DNA of 64,000 bases, from positions 4,418,001 to 4,482,000 of the forward strand of contig NZ_AP023257.1 of the NCBI RefSeq assembly GCF_016756595.1. The letters run 5' to 3'. The position numbers and the translations under genes were made by a program. This document shows, in pieces, positions 59,247 to 64,000 of the stretch. Below the pieces are notes generated by a model, which saw only the letters and a list, made by a program, of their open reading frames with translations, did not search any database and was not told where the DNA came from. Positions within the stretch are counted from its first letter, which is position 1. Every line of letters begins with the position of its first letter. Source of the DNA: Mesorhizobium sp. L-2-11. Lineage in GTDB: Bacteria > Pseudomonadota > Alphaproteobacteria > Rhizobiales > Rhizobiaceae.

Positions 59247-59843
59247 ATGCACGAGCGCTCAGCTTCGTGATTTCCTTGAGAACGAACCCGACGATAGAAC
59301 AAGAAGCTATATGGTCAGACCTCGTATATACAGGAGGTAAATCAGAAAAACCGTTAACAATATCGAAATAACCGTCCAAAATGTGAACCACACTATTTTT
59401 TCAATTCTACCCTTTCGACGCTGTATCCATCGACCGAATTTTACCATTAAGTAATCCAGGATGAAGTCCAAATGTCGCCTCCAACGGAAATTTGATTAGA
59501 TTAAGGCCCTTCGCACTAATTACACTAGGTCAATTGGGGGCCAAGCCCATTCATTTCAACAACATTCCTATCTCTACGTCGTGGCGGGACAGTACCCTCC
59601 TCTGGCCTGCCGGCCATCTCCCCCGCATGGGGGAGATTGGCTGTTCACGCGTTCCGCAAGCCTTCAACCGTTGGAGATTAGCGAAGGCCGAGGCGACATC
59701 CGATCTCCCCCCTTGCGGGGGAGATGGCCGGCAGGCCAGAGGGGGGTGGGACGGAGCGCAACGCTTATAGCTTGGCTGCCCTTGGTAGCGGTCAATGCAT
59801 TTCAGCCCCTCCCACCGCCCTCGAATCCGCCTATAGTACCCCC
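59247..59843. other. Gene-free region before mutL
   Basis: 597 bases. The first 330 are AT-richer than the surroundings with no convincing coding frame. The second part is mostly a 29-bp inverted repeat pair with intervening sequence (59599-59742). The mutL promoter and ribosome binding site should lie in the last 100 bases, but I see no strong motif. Confidence 0.6.
59599..59742. repeat. 29-bp perfect inverted repeat pair, palindromic repeat family A
   Basis: Left arm 59599-59627 (CCTCTGGCCTGCCGGCCATC then TCCCCCGCA) is exactly complementary to 59714-59742, with 86 bases between. Each arm also carries its own TGGCC/GGCCA and C-run/G-run hairpins. The same block order recurs at 11632-11681 with compensated base changes. 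Confidence 0.85.
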
Positions 59844-61703
59844 ATGCCCATCCGCCAGCTTTCCGAAACGATGATCAACCAGATCGCCGCCGGCGAAGTC
59901 ATCGAGCGTCCGGCAAGCGTGGTCAAGGAACTGGTCGAGAACGCACTCGACGCCGGCGCTGCGAGAATAGAGATCGTCACCGCCGGCGGCGGGCTGAACC
60001 TGATCCGCGTCACCGACGACGGCTCGGGCATCCCGGAAAAGGAACTGCCGCTGGCGATCGCACGCCATTGCACCTCGAAGCTCGCCGATGACATTCACGA
60101 CATCCGCTCGCTCGGCTTTCGCGGCGAAGCGCTGCCGTCGATCGGCTCGGTGGCGCGGCTGTCGATCCGCTCGCGCACCGCCAACGGCGACAGCGCCGCC
60201 GAGATCGGCATCGAGGGAGGCCGCGTGTCCGCCGTCAAGCCGGCGGCCGCCAATCGCGGCACCACGGTCGAGGTGCGCGACCTGTTCTTCGCCACGCCGG
60301 CGCGGCTCAAATTCATGAAGGGCGAGCGCGCCGAAAGCTCGGCGACCAGCGACGTGATCAAGCGTATTGCGATCGCTTTCCCGGCCGTGCGCTTCACGCT
60401 GGCCGGTTCCGACCGCTCGACCCTGGAGCTGCCGGCGACCGACGACAGCCCGGAAGGCCGGCTGCGCCGCGTCGCGCAAGTGATGGGCGCCGACTTTCCG
60501 GCCAATGCGATCGCCATCGACGCCATGCGCGACGGTGTGCATCTTGCCGGCCACGTTTCGATACCATCCTTCAGCCGCGCCAACGCGTTGCAGCAATACG
60601 CCTATGTCAACGGCCGGCCGGTGCGCGACAAGCTGATTGCCGGCGCCATCCGCGGCGCCTTCGCCGACGTGCTGCCGCGCGACCGCCATGCAGTGACGGT
60701 GCTGTTCCTGACGCTCGATCCGGCCATCGTCGACGTCAATGTCCATCCGGCCAAGGCCGACGTCCGCTTCCGCGATCCGGGGCTGGTGCGCGGGCTGATC
60801 GTCGGCGCCATCCGCGAGGCGCTGGCCAATGCCGGCATCCGTGCCGCCACATCAGGAGCGGCCGGCATGATGGCGGCATTCCGGCCAGGCGCAGCATCCT
60901 ATGCGCATCCAGGACCGGCCAACGGCCATCGCAGCTACGAAGCGGCCTACCGGGCCTCCGGCTCCGCCGGTTTCGATCCGGCGCGCTCGTCGCAACGGCC
61001 GCTGGATGCAGGATTTGCCAATGGCGGCTTCGGCGAAAACGATCAGGCGGCGTTCGATGCCGGTTCGCTTCACAGCGCCGACGCGCGCGCCGGACAAGAC
61101 GAAGCGACGGAGACGCTGCTCGGCATGGCGCTGGGTGCCGCACGCGCGCAAGTACACGAGAACTATATCGTCGCGCAGACCAGGGATTCGCTTGTGATCG
61201 TCGACCAGCATGCGGCGCATGAGCGGCTGGTCTACGAGGCGCTGAAGAACGCATTGCATTCGCGCGCCGTGCCGTCGCAGATGCTGCTTTTGCCCGAGAT
61301 CGTCGATCTGCCGGAAGAGGATGCAGAGCGGCTCGCCTTGCATTCCGAAACACTGGCTCGCTTCGGCCTCGCGGTCGAGCGCTTCGGCCCGGGTGCGGTC
61401 GCGGTGCGCGAGACGCCATCGATGCTCGGCGAAACCAATGTCCAGCAGCTGGTGCGCGACCTTGCCGACGAGATCGCCGACAACGACACCGTCGACACGC
61501 TGAAAGAGCGGCTGGACAAAATAGCCGCGACCATGGCCTGCCACGGCTCGGTGCGTTCCGGCCGCCTGCTCAAACCCGAGGAGATGAACGCACTGCTGCG
61601 CCAGATGGAAGCGACGCCCGGGTCCGGCACCTGCAACCACGGCCGCCCGACCTATATCGAGCTCAGGCTCGCTGATATCGAGAGACTGTTCGGGCGGCGG
61701 TGA
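59844..61703 (+). CDS. mutL: DNA mismatch repair endonuclease MutL
   Basis: Links MutS mismatch recognition to strand incision. 619 residues. The N-terminal GHKL ATPase has [19 protein letters not shown] near residues 26-44, [13 protein letters not shown] near 54 and [18 protein letters not shown] near 88. A long low-complexity Gly/Ala linker (about 330-425) follows. The C-terminal domain has [12 protein letters not shown] near 450, the DQHA(X)2E(X)4E metal site of nicking MutL proteins, plus [10 protein letters not shown] and CNHGRPT. So this is the endonuclease type expected where MutH is absent. Start at 59844 ([22 protein letters not shown]); the open frame upstream is repeat sequence. 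Confidence 0.97.
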   Translation: MPIRQLSETMINQIAAGEVIERPASVVKELVENALDAGAARIEIVTAGGGLNLIRVTDDGSGIPEKELPLAIARHCTSKLADDIHDIRSLGFRGEALPSIGSVARLSIRSRTANGDSAAEIGIEGGRVSAVKPAAANRGTTVEVRDLFFATPARLKFMKGERAESSATSDVIKRIAIAFPAVRFTLAGSDRSTLELPATDDSPEGRLRRVAQVMGADFPANAIAIDAMRDGVHLAGHVSIPSFSRANALQQYAYVNGRPVRDKLIAGAIRGAFADVLPRDRHAVTVLFLTLDPAIVDVNVHPAKADVRFRDPGLVRGLIVGAIREALANAGIRAATSGAAGMMAAFRPGAASYAHPGPANGHRSYEAAYRASGSAGFDPARSSQRPLDAGFANGGFGENDQAAFDAGSLHSADARAGQDEATETLLGMALGAARAQVHENYIVAQTRDSLVIVDQHAAHERLVYEALKNALHSRAVPSQMLLLPEIVDLPEEDAERLALHSETLARFGLAVERFGPGAVAVRETPSMLGETNVQQLVRDLADEIADNDTVDTLKERLDKIAATMACHGSVRSGRLLKPEEMNALLRQMEATPGSGTCNHGRPTYIELRLADIERLFGRR

Positions 61704-61736
61704 AGGTACTGAGCTTGTCAGTTCTGACGCCGCAGT

Positions 61737-61884
61737 CCCCCTCTCCGGCCGCTTCGCGGCCACCTCTCCCCCATTAAAATGGGGGCGAGGAAACACCAAT
61801 CGCCAGGGCCGCGACCCCGGAAAACTTGGGTTCCTCGCCCCACGAAGTGGGGAGAGGTGGTTTGCGAAGCAAACCGGAGAGGGG
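61737..61884. repeat. Composite inverted repeat module behind mutL, family B
   Basis: The outer arms are inverted copies of CCCCTCTCCGG...CCACCTCTCCCC (61737 on) and its complement (ending 61884). The inner hairpins differ but stay paired: GGCCGC-TTC-GCGGCC on the left against GGTTTGC-GAA-GCAAACC on the right. A third hairpin CCCCCATT/AATGGGGG is at 61768-61785. It lies between mutL and the convergent exporter gene and may terminate both. Confidence 0.75.
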
Positions 61885-61947
61885 AAATCCTAAAGAGCCG
61901 TTCGAAACAGCTCTCTATGATTCAACCAAGCCCTCCAAACCTCTGAT

Positions 61948-62841
61948 TTACCTCTTCAAATTCACCACGATCACGCCGCCCAGAGCCAGTGCGCCACCGA
62001 GGATGCCGAGCAGCGTCGGCACCTCGCCCAGCCAGAAGAAGCCGATCAGCGTCGCCACCGGGGAAACCAGATAAAGGAAGTTCGAGGCACGCGCCGCCGG
62101 CAGCCGGGAAAGCGCTGTCGCCCAGGCGGCGTAGGCGATGAGGCTTGGCACGATGCCGAGAAACATGACGGCGCCGAGACCGGCGGTATCGGCAACCGCC
62201 GCCTGCGCCAGGCCGTTCGGCAGGAAGGGCAGCAGGCAGAGCGCGCCGAGCACCATGTTCGAGGCCGAAATGGTCAGCGGATGATGGCGGGCAAACAGCG
62301 GCTTTTGCACGATGGTGTTGACAGCCGAGCACAGCGCCGAGCCGAGGACCAGCAGCGCGCCATTGTTGAAATGCAACCCTTGCCCCTCGCCCATGGCGAT
62401 GATGCCGATGCCGGCGAAGGACAGCAATGTGCCGGCCCAGGCCAGGCCCGAGAAGCGTTCGCCAAGCAGCGCCATCGCCATGATCGCGGTGAAGATCGGG
62501 CTGACATTGATGATGAAGCCGGCGGCACCCGCCGAGACGGTCAGCTCGCCGAAATTGAGCATCGCGGTGTACAGCGCGACGAAGACGGCGCCGCCGAAGG
62601 CAAAGCGCCACAATTCATCGACCCGGGGCAGCGCCGGCCGCTTGACGGCGAGGAAAATCGCCGCCGGAACCGCCGCGATGGCGAAGCGCAGCGCGCCGAG
62701 CTCCAGCGGCCCGAAAGCGACGAGGCCGGCGCGGATCGCCGGAAAGGCCGAGGCCCAGCCGACCACTGTCAGAGCCACCGCAATGGCCGCCGTGGTATCT
62801 ATCCGCTGTGTCGTATTCAACGTGCCGGTACAGGCGTTCAT
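61948..62841 (-). CDS. EamA/DMT-family exporter
   Basis: A roughly 297-residue inner-membrane protein with ten predicted helices in two EamA repeats (first repeat from [21 protein letters not shown]; second from [19 protein letters not shown]). Members export amino acids or metabolites; the substrate is unknown. Start uncertain: the ATG at 62841 has GGGA about 8 bases upstream; the ATG at 62862 and GTG at 62874 are in frame. It diverges from a LysR gene within about 85 bases, typical of inducible exporters. Confidence 0.88.
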   Translation of the reverse strand: MNACTGTLNTTQRIDTTAAIAVALTVVGWASAFPAIRAGLVAFGPLELGALRFAIAAVPAAIFLAVKRPALPRVDELWRFAFGGAVFVALYTAMLNFGELTVSAGAAGFIINVSPIFTAIMAMALLGERFSGLAWAGTLLSFAGIGIIAMGEGQGLHFNNGALLVLGSALCSAVNTIVQKPLFARHHPLTISASNMVLGALCLLPFLPNGLAQAAVADTAGLGAVMFLGIVPSLIAYAAWATALSRLPAARASNFLYLVSPVATLIGFFWLGEVPTLLGILGGALALGGVIVVNLKR

Positions 62842-62925
62842 TTCATTATTCCCGCGTTTCATGTCCTCAACCACACAAAGCGCCTTTCCTGATCGGTTGA
62901 CAAACGACCAAATCGAGGATCAGCT

Positions 62926-63858
62926 GTGACTATGGATCACAGCTCTGACGCGATGCTGCCGCTCGAAACCCTGCGCGCCTTCGACGCCGCGGCGCGGACG
63001 GGCAGCTTTTCGGCCGCTGCCGAAAAACTGAACATCACCCATGGCGCCGTCAGCCGGCAGATCGCCAAGCTGGAGGATTGGCTCGGGCTGAAAGTGTTCG
63101 ATCGCGGCGCGCGTGGAGTGTCGCTGACGATCGAAGGCAACCGCCTGCATCTGCGCACCACCGAGGCCTTCGCGCTGATATCGAGCAATTCGGACCGCTG
63201 GATCGACCCGCGCGGCGCCGCCGTGGTGCGGCTGACCTCGATTCCCTCGGTCAGCGGGCTGTGGCTGATGCCGCGCATGGCGGCGCTGGAAAACAATCCG
63301 TCCAGGCTGCGCATCGTGCTCGACGTCGATATCCGCCAGGCGGACCTTGCCGACGAGGGCATCGATCTGTCGATCCGCTGCGGCCGCGGCCGCATCCCCG
63401 GCCGCGTCTCGGTGCAGCTGTTCGAGGAACATGTGTTTCCGGTCGCCTCGCCGGACCTCGCCCGCGAGATCGGCCGAGGCGACCCTGCCCGGCTGCTCAA
63501 ATTCCCGCTGATCAATGATTCCGACGCTTCGGCCTGGCGTGCCTGGTTTGCCGCACAGGACATCGATTACCGCCCGCGTCCGCAGGACCGCCGTTTCGAG
63601 GACTACAATCTGGTGCTCGGCGCCGCAGCCCATGGTCTCGGCATCGCGCTGGCGCGGCCGCCGATGACCGAGGATCAACTGAAGTCTGGCCGTATCATCG
63701 CCGCCGACGAGCGCATTGTCCTCAGCCCGATATCCTATTGGCTCGACCGACCTATCGGGCGCCCGCGTGCCGCCGCAGCCGAGCTTGCCCGGCGCATCGC
63801 GGCCCAAGCCGGACTGGCGGCGGAAAAGATCGAGGATTTCATCGCAGCCGAGCAGTAA
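62926..63858 (+). CDS. LysR-family regulator (GcvA-like) divergent from the exporter
   Basis: A 310-residue LysR protein: LETLRAFDAAARTGSFSAAA, helix-turn-helix ITHGAVSRQIAKLEDWLGL near residues 37-55, and an effector domain with the GcvA-type segment VDIRQADLADEGIDLSIRCG near 140. GTG at 62926 is preferred because GAGG lies 7 bases before it; the ATG at 62932 is the alternative. It probably controls the adjacent EamA gene; the inducer is unknown. The last 140 bases of the window hold no gene I can support. Confidence 0.9.
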   Translation: MTMDHSSDAMLPLETLRAFDAAARTGSFSAAAEKLNITHGAVSRQIAKLEDWLGLKVFDRGARGVSLTIEGNRLHLRTTEAFALISSNSDRWIDPRGAAVVRLTSIPSVSGLWLMPRMAALENNPSRLRIVLDVDIRQADLADEGIDLSIRCGRGRIPGRVSVQLFEEHVFPVASPDLAREIGRGDPARLLKFPLINDSDASAWRAWFAAQDIDYRPRPQDRRFEDYNLVLGAAAHGLGIALARPPMTEDQLKSGRIIAADERIVLSPISYWLDRPIGRPRAAAAELARRIAAQAGLAAEKIEDFIAAEQ

Positions 63859-64000
63859 TATGCGGGGCATCCACTTTGCCGACCTGCTCGCTGGTTGCCG
63901 TCCGAAAGAAAGCCGATCGAAGCCAATCCTGGCTCGCTGCGAGCTTGACCTTGCCGGCATTTTGTGGCGATGACATCGTCATGAACCTTGGCTCCATGTC

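Noticed and set aside
63982..64000. Possible start of a gene at the right edge (ATGAACCTTGGC)
   Set aside because: Too few bases to judge and no clear ribosome binding site.

Overview
The window looks like the chromosome of a Mesorhizobium-type bacterium (Alphaproteobacteria, Hyphomicrobiales). The evidence is high GC content, an ndvB-ndvA cyclic beta-1,2-glucan pair, a five-step hut cluster with hutF/hutG and a HutC regulator, the tyrosine/homogentisate genes, two GGDEF-EAL proteins, many LysR regulators and several GC-rich palindromic intergenic repeats that share sequence blocks. I saw no tRNA, rRNA, CRISPR array, phage or conjugation genes. Genus assignment is inference from gene content.

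Layout. 1-9.5 kb: a membrane GGDEF-EAL protein cut by the left edge, a SAM methyltransferase, a RelE/ParE toxin with a two-part antitoxin, cobalamin-dependent methionine synthase metH behind a 20-bp palindrome, and a D-lyxose isomerase-like gene. 9.5-11.6 kb: a D-threonine-aldolase-like gene whose stop codon is the exact insertion point of an IS630-family element. 11.7-23.3 kb: ccmC without its usual partners, then ndvA and the 2853-residue ndvB. 23.5-31.8 kb: histidine utilisation, with hutI-hutH-hutG-hutU-hutD on the minus strand diverging from hutF-hutC around a perfect palindrome. 31.9-35.2 kb: RidA, a metal ABC transporter pair, a DUF442 protein and an Lrp regulator. 35.3-42 kb: tyrosine/homogentisate degradation (hpd, fahA, an MBL hydrolase, hmgA, a MarR regulator), interrupted by a decayed vapBC-like module and a DinB gene with two extra copies of its 3' end. 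42-47.1 kb: threonine to glycine (kbl, an SRPBCC gene, tdh) and a second GGDEF-EAL protein. 47.2-57.2 kb: a second PIN toxin-antitoxin pair, an Old-Yellow-type demethylase-like flavoprotein, queF, and a LysR-controlled minus-strand set comprising an MttB-family methyltransferase, a peptide-type solute-binding protein, two secreted paralogues of unknown function and an enolase-superfamily protein. 57.2-64 kb: a quinone oxidoreductase with LysR, mutL, and an EamA exporter with LysR.

Working together. The hut set would take histidine to glutamate through formylglutamate. hpd, hmgA and fahA would take 4-hydroxyphenylpyruvate to fumarate and acetoacetate, but no maleylacetoacetate isomerase is seen. 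Kbl and Tdh convert threonine to glycine and acetyl-CoA. The least understood part is the 50.7-57.2 kb group, possibly for uptake and demethylation of a methylated amine, but no corrinoid protein or ABC permease is present in the window. Most other regions are ordinary rhizobial housekeeping and catabolic genes. The oddities are mainly small rearrangements (IS insertion, tandem 3' duplications, decayed toxin) and palindromic repeats that have modified gene ends.
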